DNA of 64,000 nt from Psettodes erumei (taxonomy: Eukaryota > Chordata > Actinopteri > Pleuronectiformes > Psettodidae): the NCBI GenBank assembly GCA_016785225.1, contig JAFBJZ010000847.1, positions 1,843,501-1,907,500 on the forward strand, written 5' to 3'. Shown here in pieces: positions 38,101 through 49,819 of this stretch (within the stretch, counting starts at the first letter, position 1; each line of letters opens with the position of its first letter). The position numbers were made by a program, and so were the translations under genes. The notes beneath the pieces were generated by a model that saw nothing but the letters and a program-made list of their open reading frames with translations, did no database searches and was not told the DNA's origin.

Positions 38101-38367
38101 TATTCTTTGAAGCAAAGTCAATTGGAGTCCAAAATCAGATTCAGTGAAACTGAATAATGATGCAACATCTGTCAGTTCTGAAGTTCCTGAGCTCACCTTG
38201 AGGAAACTTTTAAAAGGTGCATTCTTGTCCAGTTGAGGCAGGTTTCCTATGAGAGGAAGTGCAGCAGGTCCTGGAGGCAAACAATCCTTCCTGCTGTTTT
38301 TAACTCTGATGCCCCACAGCAGTGCAACGATCAGCCCTGCCAGTATCACTGTCGCCGTGAAGTCCAT
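35107..38367 (-). CDS. Cytochrome P450 family 2 protein, tandem copy 2 (nine exons, 491 aa; likely CYP2Y-type)
   Basis: A second microsomal CYP2 monooxygenase, same strand and exon plan as its neighbour. Exons: 38367-38197, 38047-37885, 37775-37626, 36815-36655, 36450-36274, 36089-35948, 35829-35642, 35557-35416 and 35288-35107; total 1476 nt, open throughout. It shows the anchor MDFTATVILAGLIVALLW, hinge PPGPAALP, I-helix AGTETT, ExxR in HEVQR and haem loop FSAGKRSCVG with Cys436. Exon 3 is almost identical in sense to copy 1 (NGERWRQLRRFTLTTLRDFG), while exons 1 and 9 are more diverged. The pair most simply arose by tandem duplication, with copy 1 about 660 bases beyond the copy-2 stop. Both copies keep all catalytic motifs. 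Substrates cannot be read from sequence. The exact CYP2 subfamily is uncertain. Confidence 0.92.
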
Positions 38368-39777
38368 AACGCTCTCCACTTGTCCTCTTGTCTCTCCAGC
38401 AGATCTGTCTTCAACCCACCTCCACACTGTGACTGTTTTATGTCTCCTGAATATTTGTCTTTACTCTTGACAGGCGGGAGTGCTACATTAGGCCACAGGT
38501 CAACTATGTTGTCCTGTGTACCTTTGTACACCTTTACCTAATCCCTGTTTTACACTGTGTTTACTGCACAATGTAAGATACTAAAGTTGCTCAGACATTT
38601 GACCTGAATTTTATGGTCAAAAACAAGTGATGCACTTCCTCTCTCCCGCTGCTGAAAGGAACAACTAAAAGCGTGTGTTACTGTCTGTTGCCGTATTATT
38701 GAAAGCTAATAACATTTGAAAACCCAGAAGGATCAATTCAAGCAATGAGCATTTCACAAATGAATGTAGTCATAGCTGGATCAGTACTGCTGGCCCCTTC
38801 CTCAGTATGTAAAGAGGTTCACAATCCTGCTGTCCAATGCTTAAACCCGCATTATTTTGAACAACTATGAAAGATCCCCTGAACAGATTAACTGGATTTT
38901 TTGATGATTTAAAATCACAGTGCACATTCTGTGCTTCAGGATAAACTAATAGTTATCACTCTGACTATGAAAAACAAATTTAGCACAATGTATGTTGTAT
39001 CCTAGTAAATCTAAGTCTTTGAGTGGTGCGCTCACATTAACGCAGTTATGTAACATATTCTATGTTGCTATGAGGAAATAAAGAAAGATGGACAATTAGC
39101 TTCCACAGTATTTTCTTATATTCTGACTTTTGTGGACAGCAGGTCCATTATTGTACAAACTTTAACCTGTGTGGTTAATTGACAGCCAAACTCCTACCAA
39201 ACTTCCTACCTAAACACTTATAAGAGGTGAGTCCTTTCTCTGGTTTTCATTATGAGATCCTCACTGCCAACATTAACTGTTAACTGCAGAAAATCCCATA
39301 ACACTGTCAACACTTCATATTCCTGTTGTCTCCTCATTAGTCTGTCAAACTGAATTACTTTGTCCCAGTCTCTTGTTTTGTATTTCATTTCTTTTTTGTT
39401 AATATTTTACAGGAATCAGGCTGGAGCACAGCCTTTTGCAAGAGGTGAAATGGGGTGAAATATTAACTGTTATTATTACAGCATGTGAGTGACAAAAGAA
39501 AACAGCATGAAGGCATGTGTGCCACTGTTCCATAAGGTTTTCCTTTCACTCAGTGGTTTTTAAGCGTGCGCTGGAGGTTTATCCCAGAACATACATCCAG
39601 CTCACGAGGCGTAAACCCAACAGATTGGTTTTGCTGTGAGACAAAATCTCTGTTAAGCACAAATAGCCATTCAGGCTCCGCCTCCCAGCAAAACATCCCT
39701 GCACTTCAGCTCCATGCCAGCCAACAAACAGCAGATGAATCTCGACAGAAAGATGCACGCTCATGGTGACAGCAGGG
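38368..39777. other. Upstream region of CYP2 copy 2 / spacer to the PH gene
   Basis: About 1.4 kb without coding exons. It should contain the promoter of CYP2 copy 2. No clear TATA box or full xenobiotic response element (TNGCGTG) was identified; a lone GCGTG core is at about 38669. Confidence 0.5.
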
Positions 39778-39783
39778 TTTATT
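39778..39783 (-). terminator. Candidate polyadenylation signal of the PH-domain gene
   Basis: AATAAA on the minus strand (plus-strand TTTATT) about 500 bases beyond the stop codon at 40277. Confidence 0.4.
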
Positions 39784-40276
39784 CAGGGCTCAACTTTGGA
39801 CTGCATCTCCTGTATGTGCAGAAATGTGGACGATGGGGTGATTTCTGAAAACAGGGCAAATTGAAAATTATGGCAAAGAGATGGAGGGGAAAGGTTTTTT
39901 GTTGTTTGTTTTTTAAAAAACAAGTATTAAAATAAACACAGTAATGAAACAAACAGTGGAGAAATACTACTTTCAAAATTCTGAGATTAGAATGTCCTCC
40001 CTTGTAAGTGTCCGTGTGGCTGTGTCATCCAATAAACCTCAAGCCTTCCCGTGGCATGGAAAGAGTGATACACGACAGACATTCAGAGGAGTCAAGGTCA
40101 TGAATGATTTACCTGAGGAGCATGGGCATAAAGCCAGGAAGAACAACTTCATTAATTTATAAATTAGACGCATAGATAACCCATCCAGTGATTAATTAAC
40201 AACAATGCCCTTATAAAGGAGTACCAACACAGGGATTCTGATGAGACCATAAGGTCTTTCAAACAGTTCCTTACAA

Positions 40277-41309
40277 CTAAAAGGCAAATCCTCCACAGTC
40301 AAATGCATCAAAGTCGGAGTCTCCCTCAAAGTCGAAGCTGTTGAAGTGCGGGGAGTCCACATCCTGGCTACAGGCGTGGAAGGAGCCTCCCGGCGAAAGC
40401 TCAGAGAAGCCTCCTGAGCCGTGGGCCATCTCCGGGGCTCTGCCGGCGAGAGGAGAGGAAGGGGTGCAGGAGTTGAGGTAGCCCAGGGCAGAGGAGGCTG
40501 CCGCCCCTCCCATCAACAGACACACTGCCCTCACTGCCCGTGCATCGCTGCTGTTGCCATGGCGGAGACAATCGGACACGCGGTGAGGTGGGGCCACAGA
40601 AATACTACGAAGAGGCCGCCGAGGTCCACCAGCTGCAGAAGAGAAAAAGTGGAAAAGAATGTAAACCATATGCAACTGGCATTTTTCTTCTCTTATATCT
40701 ATCACAGGAGTTGGTCTGCTGGACCAGAACTACCCAGATCTGCCTTCTTCAAAGTAAGATGACCTGACCTTGGTTTGGGCCTCCATCTCTGAAGGAGCCT
40801 CCCCGTTCAGTGACTCGAGACAGAGGAGGAGTACCCTCCCCGACCCTGGGCGACCCAGGGTCTTTGTCGCTTGAGGAATCGGGCAGGGGGTCTCTGTCGG
40901 TGATGCAGGGAGTGATGCTGCGCTGTCTCTGAAGGGTCAGGGGTGACATAACGCCCTAGACAGAGAGACAAACACCAGGTTACTGTGTCACGCAGTTTAC
41001 GCAGAGGGACACACAAAGCATTCCCTTTGTACACGTTACATATTTTGTTGAATGCAGCCGCAGCACAAAAACAAGGCTGAATTGAAAACTGCTGTCTCAC
41101 CTCTCTCACTTTCCTGATCAACTTCAGCCAAAGACTGTGAGGGACAAACATGACACAGCATTTTATTTTACCTTTAGATTCCTTTAACAACACAAAAGAA
41201 AGAAGAGTTCACTGTCCCCAATCTGAAAACCATCTGTCGTCAAACTCTGTGACTGTATGTGGGACAGCAGTTAGGGTCTGATAATGAGGGGATAGAGGAC
41301 GTTTGACAC

Positions 41310-41342
<33 letters not shown>

Positions 41343-43376
41343 CCCACTTGCAGTCATCAGGATTGTCTGTGAGTAACAGCAGGAACTTGTTCTGTGGCAG
41401 GATGAGGGCAAAGCAGCAGTCCCTCCTGCCCCCTGGGGGCAGCTTTGGCAGGTCCAGGATTTCCCGTCCCTCTGCAATGGTCTCGCAGTTGGTGTGCAGT
41501 GCTACCACCTGATCCGGGGGGGACTCTGCATCGCGGCACACCAGCAGGTTTCCCTCCATGGTCAACACGAGGTACCTCTCCTTCCACTGTTTAAACATAA
41601 AGCCCCCTGCAGCCAGACAAGCACCAGGGAATCATTGTGGAGGCATCCATCATTCAAACAACTGCCATGTAAGAGATTCTCCCTGACAGTAGATGATCCT
41701 TGTCACTCTTTCTGTTCTATTGATATTTAATCCCAAACCATAGTTTCCCGTAGATTTTGCAATTGTTAAATGCTCAGTCCTCCAACAGATGTTTGCTTGA
41801 TGATTAATTTAAGTTTTTGAGGCTGTACTCTGTTGAAAGGTTCAATGCAATGCAATCCAAAACAACAGCAAGAACACAAACTGCTGCCTGGAGAAATTTC
41901 ACTTGATATGAGCTGAATAATCACGGAATAACCAGGAGCATCTTCAACTGGACATCAATTTAAGTAAGGGCTAAATAAAATTACACAGTGACAGTAATGA
42001 AATGGGAAAGGGAAAACAAATGCATGGGCATAAGGCTTGAAATTTAAAATGACTGGAGAAGTGTAAGCTATACAAAAACACTAGTAGGACAACAGTGTTG
42101 GGCAGCATTAAGGTGTGTACATGCACATAAATAATAATAATAATAATAAACATCTCACACTCCCTGTCCTTACTCATCACCTGCAGAGAGTAAGTGTCAG
42201 CATACCTCTTAAAGGCAACCCTTTAATTGTAGAAACAAAAGGAAAAGCTGCTGCTTTTTCAGAACAGGAGACACATGATGGCGCCAGATTGTTAGTGTCC
42301 CAGACAGACGTCCATTGTGTAATATCGATAATAGATGGAAAGAACGTGGTGATGGATGGAAAAGACTTGCTCCATTTCTCCATACAGAGGATTAGAGATG
42401 AACAGGTGGATTTCAAAAAACAGGAGAGAGAGAGAGAGAGAGAGGTGGAGGGGGTAATATTTCCATGTGTCTGGGAACACTGATGTTCTAAATAATGTAT
42501 TAACAAACAAACATACAAACAAAGCATTATTGTAAAGGTATTTTACTGTTATTAGTCCACACAGTGGAGAGAGATGGCAAATGAAAAAATTAATCTCAAT
42601 TGCTGACACTGCAAGTAGTGTCTTCTGCCTCAGACCCCGGAGCCTCCGTGACGCCACCATCGAATGAAATCAAGGGCGATATGAAACAGATGTAACATCA
42701 GCACAAAGACACGAAACGCTGGTCGAGTCCCGAATCATGACTTGGCTTCGAAAACAAACGTCTCATCGCTCTATAAAAACACATCTGGCAGCAATCACAT
42801 CACACAGAGCAACTCTCATTCTGGTGTCAGTCATCTGATGGCTGGAGAGGCAGTATTCCTCTTAAGTCTTTGTAAAGTCAACAGCCCTATGAGCTCTCCT
42901 GTTCTTGGAAGAATAAATACAGAGAATTTATTATACCTCGAGGGGAAAATATCACAAGCAAAAGCTCATCATTTGGTACAATAAGTCTAGATTTAAGACA
43001 AGTCTGTATAAGGGACCTTTTTGTCAAAAAAAATGATAATTTCTTTCAATTCTGGTTGTCAATAATTAAATATTGTTGCTTTTCTGATCAAGTTTAATGA
43101 CTCACTTTCCACATGGACTAAATCATGATTGCAACTCTGCTTTTGTCAGATTAAAACACACAAACAAAACATACATACATGGCTAACAGTAAGTAAACTG
43201 CAGTCAAAGACGGTGATGGAGGGAGAACTGTGCAGGTACACACTGACCTCGGGCTCGAGTTTGTTCAGACAAGCACACATCGGACATTTCTGTACGTGAA
43301 AGCTGACAGCAGGCCTACCGTATTTCCTGAGGAAGCCTCGGTGAACGCCTGCTGTGGTCATGCCTGTGGTCATCAT
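40277..43376 (-). CDS. Unnamed PH-domain protein with acidic Phe/Asp-rich C-terminus (about 294 aa)
   Basis: I do not recognise a named orthologue. Coding exons on the minus strand: 43376-43319 (MMTTGMTTAGVHRGFLRKYG), 41606-41344 (KQWKERYLVLTMEGNLLVC through TDNPDDCKW), a short exon ending at 41101 (LIRKVRE), 40955-40769 and 40632-40277. RGFLRKYG plus FKQWKERYLVL plus FLLLLTDNPDDCKW is a typical pleckstrin-homology fold, which often binds phosphoinositides. After it come a Ser/Pro-rich linker (DPLPDSSSDKDPGSP), a hydrophobic Gly/Ala segment (AVCLLMGGAAASSALGYL) and a tail ending FDAFDCGGFAF. PH followed by a Gly/Ala-rich hydrophobic segment loosely recalls the PLEKHB/evectin proteins; that is only a weak resemblance. 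The join of PH exon to short exon is unresolved: the best-looking acceptor (exon start 41134) breaks the frame, and an AG giving start 41121 keeps it. A 5' non-coding exon must lie beyond 43387. Confidence 0.75.
41312..41341. repeat. (GT)n microsatellite touching a splice donor
   Basis: Fifteen GT units on the plus strand, (AC)n in the sense of the PH gene. The tract begins within two or three bases of the 5' splice site that ends the PH-domain exon at 41344. Confidence 0.9.
42127..42150. repeat. (AAT)n microsatellite
   Basis: About seven ATA units inside the first long intron of the PH gene. Confidence 0.85.
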
Positions 43377-46300
43377 GGCAGCAGGTCCTGAAATGAGAGG
43401 CAGAGCAACTGATGCTGAAAAATAGGGTAAAGAGAGAGGGAGAGAGAGAGAGAGAATAATCCCCACTATTTAGGCCTGCCTTCCTTAAACCCGTGCTGTT
43501 GTGAGTGGAATTGGAGCCGTCCCTGCTTATGTGTGCCTAAATCATCATATGAGTGTTAAGAGGCCCAAATAATCATAACAGTGATGGATAAATCCCCAGC
43601 AGAGGCGTCCCATGATTTTCATTGTGGGCCATCACCAGATGTCACGTTCTGCTCGCCTCTCAGAAACATACGTGCACAGATTTAAGCCTCTAACTGCGGG
43701 CCTGCACATAACATATGGGCAGTTCATTATAGTTTATCATTAAAACGTCATCAAACCTGTTTCCCCGCGTATCTCCGTGACCTTGGATGGCCACGGAGCC
43801 AGGCCTTGGATCACCTCCCGCTCAGGCAGATTAAAACAGAGAGATTATTATCCATGCACAGCTGGAAGCTGGTTGTTGCAGTGCTGTAGATAGGCCCAAC
43901 CAAGATTTTAATCTGGCCAGACCTGGCATACATGCCACCTGAGCCCCCCACAACCTCCAAGATATTAACTGTTTTTCAATGTCATATATATTTAAGCAGG
44001 ATTAAACACCACTCATTGTCTGGGCCTGTGTCTCAGTTAGAATAACATTACGTAACAGGAGTGATCTCAGAGAGGCCACAGCCAAACAGGTCCCATGTAC
44101 TTAAGGGATAAATGGGTTTAAGATGGCGGCAGCCTAAAAGAGAAAGAGACAAAGTACAGTGAGTAGTATTCAGCAGGAGATGTAAAAAAAAAAAAAAATA
44201 CACACATTGTTATCAGCAAACCAGTAAAACAACAGAAGAGAAAGTAGACATGTTCATTATAGTTGCCTGCAAGACTGTTCCATTTTTACCAGTTGCTCAA
44301 GAAACATTTCAGACAGTCTGAAACTTATAAGTGATGGTGGAGGACAGAGAGACAGTAAGACAGTAAAGCTGGAGAAGAAGCTGAAAGAAAAAAAAACTAA
44401 TTACATTACCTCTCAACGGCAGATACGTCTGAATCTAAATTGTGGGGCAGAATCTCATTAAACAGGGGTCACTCCCTAAACTGATACAGTATGTACTTAT
44501 CTGGGGGTGGGGTCTCTAAATTGTTTTCTGAGCCAGTCCAATCACTTTAATTGGATTAAAAGCCCATTTTTTGCATGAAAGTAAAATCTTCATGTTCATA
44601 TGGGACCCTGAACCACCAGCCTCTGCTCAGCACCACATTTTTATCCAGATTAATTCTGAAAAAAATAAAAAAATTTCATCTCAGATCAAAGATGGCCACT
44701 GGTACTGTGTGGATCACAAATCCAGCTACAATGGCCCTTTCTCAATATACTGCACAAACTCACACAGTGATGTGAGAAAAGACATGCTGACTGTATTCAT
44801 TCACAATGAGAAGCACACTGGACAATCTAATAAAAACAGTTAGGGGACTGAAGAATAATGTATGATTTTCTGCTAACGACAACTGAAAGGAAAACTTGAT
44901 ATTGTCCAAAAAATCTTCAAATACAAGAAACAAAAAAACCCCAAAAAGTCTGGGGAGAAAAAACATAAATGATCTTAAACACATTCACGCAAAACAACAA
45001 CAGATATGCAGCTTCTCCTCAAAAGTGTCATCAAAGAATAGCATGTGAAATGTCTTGCATTAAGCCACCAACACGCCAAAAAGATTTGTTTGAAGCCTCT
45101 TTCAGTTTTGTGCGACTTTATTCCCAGTGACAACCTGCAGTGTTTATGGTCCGTGAATCGTGACAAATCACAAACAGGGCTAGTAATCAGAAGCCAAGCG
45201 ATGATGGAACGTGACCGTTATTTTTCCATCTGACACATCTGTGCTATCAAGTTCACTTTTCAGAACAGTATACATGTAAAGCGTAAAAGAAAGCAGATGT
45301 TCAAAATGTAGGAGTGTCAGGCCCGGGTCAGGGGAGGCTGGTTAGGTATCTGCACCCCGGCGTCCTCAGCAGACCTAAGGTTTGACTCATTTGGCAGACT
45401 GGACCGTGGATTCTCAGTGAGATCAGCAGCATAGCGATTTTGTAATTTATCACAGGGAGTCGTCAGGTTCAAAGTAAAAAAAAAAGGATTACCCCCCTCT
45501 TAGACTGTTATATTTTTCTCAAAGGGAAACAAAGCAGTTGATCCACAGACCAGATACTTTATGTTGTAGCAAACAATAAAAAAAAAAAAAAACGTGCAAG
45601 TAAATTTCAGTTGGAATTTATATTATGTTATGTGTTTTATACAAGGTACCCAACAATATATCATGGTCCTTCAGGTGTTATTGAGTGATATGCACTCTGA
45701 ATCTGTTGCACTGAATGACAACGTACTTGACAACGTGATTTTGATGTAGAAAAAGAAAATCACATCATTTATTACTCTATAATCTTTTTAAAAAAATCAA
45801 AATAATATCAATCAAAGTCATTTTAAAAAAATAATTACTTTGCACTTGTTACCAGCAGGGGGCAGAAGAAGCCTCTGAAAACCTGAGGCAGTCACATGTG
45901 GTTGTAGTCCTTGAGATGTATCAACAGGTTGGAGGAAACAGTTTATCTTCAGCTGCATCCAGGCTGCAGAAAGAAACAAGATGAAGGAGGAGAAGAAGAA
46001 AAGGTTAGCTCATTGTTAGCACCCCCGGGTGGCCCTGTGGCTGGGAGAGCAGCAGGAAGGTGTTTCCCATGTCCTGCAGCCAATAGGCACTCTCCCATGA
46101 AACCAACAGGTTGTTTTGTTTCACAGGCAGCGGAGCCTATAAGGATATTGGTTCTGCAGTTTGCCTTTGTCTAAAAGAACATAATAACTGGTGTCTATGT
46201 AACTTGTTCTGCTGGTAATTTATGACTGGAAGCATATTATTTCAATGCTGTTAATCCACTTTATCTTCATCTAAGAAAAAAACCTAAATCTTTAAGTCCT

Positions 46301-46815
46301 GGGGGTTTTGGAGATTCAGATTTGCAGGATTTCGATGTTGCTTAAACCTAAACACAGAGTCGTGGAAGTAAAGCCCTTCCCCCTCAAAAACCCAAACATG
46401 CACTGCTTCCAGGGTCCATCCAGCTCCCAAACTTTGTGTTTTTGAGTAGAAGACCCCTCTTTCTTGCACAGGACCCCCTGGGTGACCCTCTCCCTCCCTC
46501 CCTCTCTCTCTCCCTCTCTGTCCTTCTATCTGGGAGCAGTGAGAGCACCATTGCTCAAGCCCCTATTGAAAAGAGAGCATATACAATGGGGTCTTTCTCA
46601 GTCCCTTTCTGTCTCCATTAAAGACCCTGGGAACACAACACTGTCCACAGAGCCACTCTTAAAGGGCCAGTGGGACCCGGGGTTCCTCGCAAAACCCGAG
46701 TCCTCTGTGCCTCCTCCCTTCATTTTCATAGGAGAAGAATTATAATTCCTGAATGGTATGTGAACTCCTGTGGGTCCTTCTCCCAGGCAGAGAGCGCCAG
46801 CATCACCTCTGCCCA

Positions 46816-46848
46816 AACACACACACACACACACACACGCACACACAT
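46816..46848. repeat. (CA)n microsatellite
   Basis: About 16 CA units, one interrupted by CG, between the PH gene and axl. Confidence 0.88.
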
Positions 46849-47385
46849 CACATCAGACATCACAGTCTACAACAACAAAATAAGCCCTGCTCAGATGCTC
46901 CCCTATACACCTGATGGGAATCAGGGGCGGCAGCGTTTATTTAGACTGCAGCTGATGATGCTTGAGCCTGTTTTGGCTGAGACGGTTTTCTATGTTCAAA
47001 ACAAATTCCCAGACATTCTGATGCGCCTAACTCTGGCTATGTGCAGTAGCAGAAGAGACACACAGAGTAATCGCAATGCTATTATTTTACTCCAGCACAT
47101 TTTTGGTTTGTTTTCCTTTATCCACGCCTACATCAACAGGCCGTCACTGTTAACAGGACACTGATAAACCTGCTTAAATACAAGCAGCTCGACATGTTTC
47201 AGGCCACTGAGGAAATTCACCATAAGGCAGGAGTTGGTTTTTGGTTACTCAAGAAGTGCAGGGACAATTTGACTTAACTTATTTTTATCATAAACAATAC
47301 AAATGAATGAATTGTAACGTTAATGTGGCTATGTGTTTTAGATTGATGACGCTATAATAATAAATAAAACATTTATGTATAAAAG

Positions 47386-47407
47386 TATATATATATATAT
47401 ATATATA
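47386..47407. repeat. (AT)n microsatellite
   Basis: About ten AT units, intergenic, 800 bases upstream of the axl start. Confidence 0.85.
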
Positions 47408-47698
47408 GTCAAAGTATAAAAACAGCAGGTAAACAAGTAATACCGATATTAATAGGTACCTAATGTGAAAATTAACTCACTTAATTAAGCAAATCAAAAT
47501 AACGACTTTGACCTAACGACGACAATAAGTAAACAAACGATACCACTGATACTGCCAATGATTGACATATATAAATATACTGTTTAAGGCGGGAAACGGG
47601 GGGGGGGGTCGCTGAGCTATTTATAACTCCTCGCGTAATTAAAAAGCGAATGGGTGAATTGCGATAAGACAATCAGCCGCAGGGTTTCTCACATCAGA

Positions 47699-47786
47699 AA
47701 GAGGAGGAGGAGGAGGAGGAGGAGGAGGGCAAGAACTTGAGTTGAGGAATTTGAATCCTGTTTGAAGGGGGGGGGGGGGGGGGGGG
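47699..47786 (+). promoter_or_regulatory. G-rich tracts in the axl promoter/5' leader: (GGA)n and a 20-G run
   Basis: A run of about ten GGA/GAG units at 47699-47729 is followed by 20 uninterrupted G at 47767-47786, 440 bases before the axl ATG. Both tracts fit intramolecular G-quadruplex rules and lie on the sense strand. Whether they are transcribed depends on the axl start site, which the sequence does not show. Confidence 0.45.
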
Positions 47787-48226
47787 CAAGGGGAATGTCT
47801 GAGTGAGTCTAAAGGAACCGGTGGGCAGGGGGAGAGAGTCGGGAGGACAGGCTACAGGAAACACTGACTTAAATATACTCCCTCGGTTTCTCCAAATAGA
47901 CTCGACTGGATCCGAAAAGTTCGGAGGGACTTTTTACTGTGTGCGTTTTCTCTTTTTGTTTGGGGAACTAAAACCTACAGGAGACTTTGTACTTGGATCA
48001 ACTAAAAGAAGACGTTTTTTTCCTTCACGGTCTGTCGATAAAAAAGGTTGGGAACAGAAACGATTGGATTCGGTTTGTTTTTGGTTCCAACCTGCGGATA
48101 ATCGCATTTTTGACAGTGGGAGTCACAGGAGAAGTTTCGGATCTTTTGCGCAGCTGAGATGCGCTGATGGAGTCCGGGGATGTTTGCGCTCTTCTCGTGA
48201 AGCTCGTTTCCAGAAGAAGAAGAACC

Positions 48227-49758
48227 ATGAGCGAGTCCAAGTGGTCGCTCCTGGTCCTCGCCGTGGTGTTGTCCACCTGGAGGAGGCCGGTGACCGCCGG
48301 TTCACTGACAGGTACAGCAGCGTTTTTTATACACATACACCCATCCTCAATGTTTGCCAGCTTTACTGCGAGGTGGGAAAACAACGTAATGAGCAATTAG
48401 TCCCAGTCATCCCTCTGCTCCTGACTCATTAAAGGCTGCATGTGTCTCACACATCTGGCCAGCATGAAGGGAATCATCATGCTCATTTAAATAAAACAAG
48501 GTGATGAAAGACAAAAAACAAATGAGGGGGCAGTTTTACCTGCTGGAGTCATTTCTAATAAGCTACTTGAAATAAAAATCAAACCTGCTGATGTTGAGTC
48601 AGTGACAGCAAGTTAACTGGTGACGGAGGTGATGGAGTTTTGCTCTGGAGATCTTTTCTGGTTTCTTGTCTGGCTGTCAGAAGTTAGATGGGTCATGTTT
48701 TGAGATCAGGTGCAGCAACAACACCTTGTTTTACTCTTGCTTGGGCCTGACGCAGACCAGGTCCAGATCCCCTGTCACGGCATTCTCTGAGACGCACTCC
48801 AGGCAGGGAAATGACAAGGGGCTTAAAATAAATCCTGCTGGGAAGTGTGAGGATAGGGTGAAACTGGCTTCACAACCGTACTGCATATTGAAAGTGTTGG
48901 CTTCCTCTTGATGTGGAAACTCTGTCCGCCATCACTCACAAGTCTTTATCTGTGTGAAAAAATCGAGTGTGCTGTTTAAAGGTTTTTTAGATCCATTAGC
49001 TACTGCAGTCCCTCCAGGGGCCTCCACCTGTCAGCTCATGTGTTTTGACCATTACAGACGCTGTGTCTCTCTAGGAGCTGTACCTCTGCCCTCAGCCTCG
49101 GCAGATGTATGAGTGAGTGTGCGGGGGCCGGGTGGGGTGGGGGGCAAAGATTACTGCACGTATGCTGTAATTTATAAGCTCGCAGTTGATGGTTTCAAAG
49201 GAGAAGTTTTCCCGATGTCTCAGTTCCTATTTGGATGTAGGTATGTCTGGGGCCCAGGAGCGAGTGAGGGGATGTGAGGGCAGGGAGGGAGGGGTGGGGG
49301 GCAAATGCTTTGGTTTGTGAGTCAGAGCTGACTCCGACTCCAGCAGCAGAATGATGGATGGGGTAAAAGGGCAAAGAGTGGAGGAGAGCGAGTCGGGAGG
49401 GGAGGTGGCAAAATGTGTAGCGATGAATCGTAAGAATGGCATGAAAAAGGAGGCGAGATGAGAAGAGGGCAAAAGGCGGCGGCAGTGAATGGAGGGGCCG
49501 GGGTACGGAGCGTTAGAAAAGACAGAAAGATAAAGGAGGGAGGGCGAGGAGGATAAATGCTCCGACTGTGTCGAGTATTTTTGGTATGCGCATGTCCACC
49601 GACGTCTAACATGTGAGAGGGAGAGAGAGACAGAGACAGTAGGAGATGAGAAAGGGTGGAGAGACAGATAATGGGGGTGAAAAAAAAGTGTTGGACCTTG
49701 AGGGAATTCAGGGGACAAAAGGAGAGGAGATAAGCCCAAACGAGTCAGTGGAGACAGG

Positions 49759-49819
<61 letters not shown>

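Larger units (their letters stand above)
43388..47690. other. Spacer between the PH gene and axl (head-to-head)
   Basis: About 4.3 kb between two genes transcribed away from each other. It should contain the non-coding first exon and promoter of the PH gene and distal axl promoter sequence. Visible content: (CA)n at 46816-46848, (AT)n at 47386-47407 and a short G run near 47600. No protein motif was found in the short frames present. Confidence 0.55.

Noticed and set aside
40807..41193. Alternative frame through the PH-gene linker exons
   Set aside because: Would end the protein early (SSSVSSH stop). The other frame continues in phase into the last exon with a plausible linker and tail, so it is preferred.
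47803..48432. 209-codon plus-strand open frame over the axl first exon
   Set aside because: Runs in a different frame from the axl signal peptide and through the exon 1 donor; chance frame in the 5' leader.
49227..49814. 195-codon minus-strand open frame in axl intron 1
   Set aside because: Begins inside the (CA)n repeat and is Ser/Pro/His low-complexity; no splice structure or domain.
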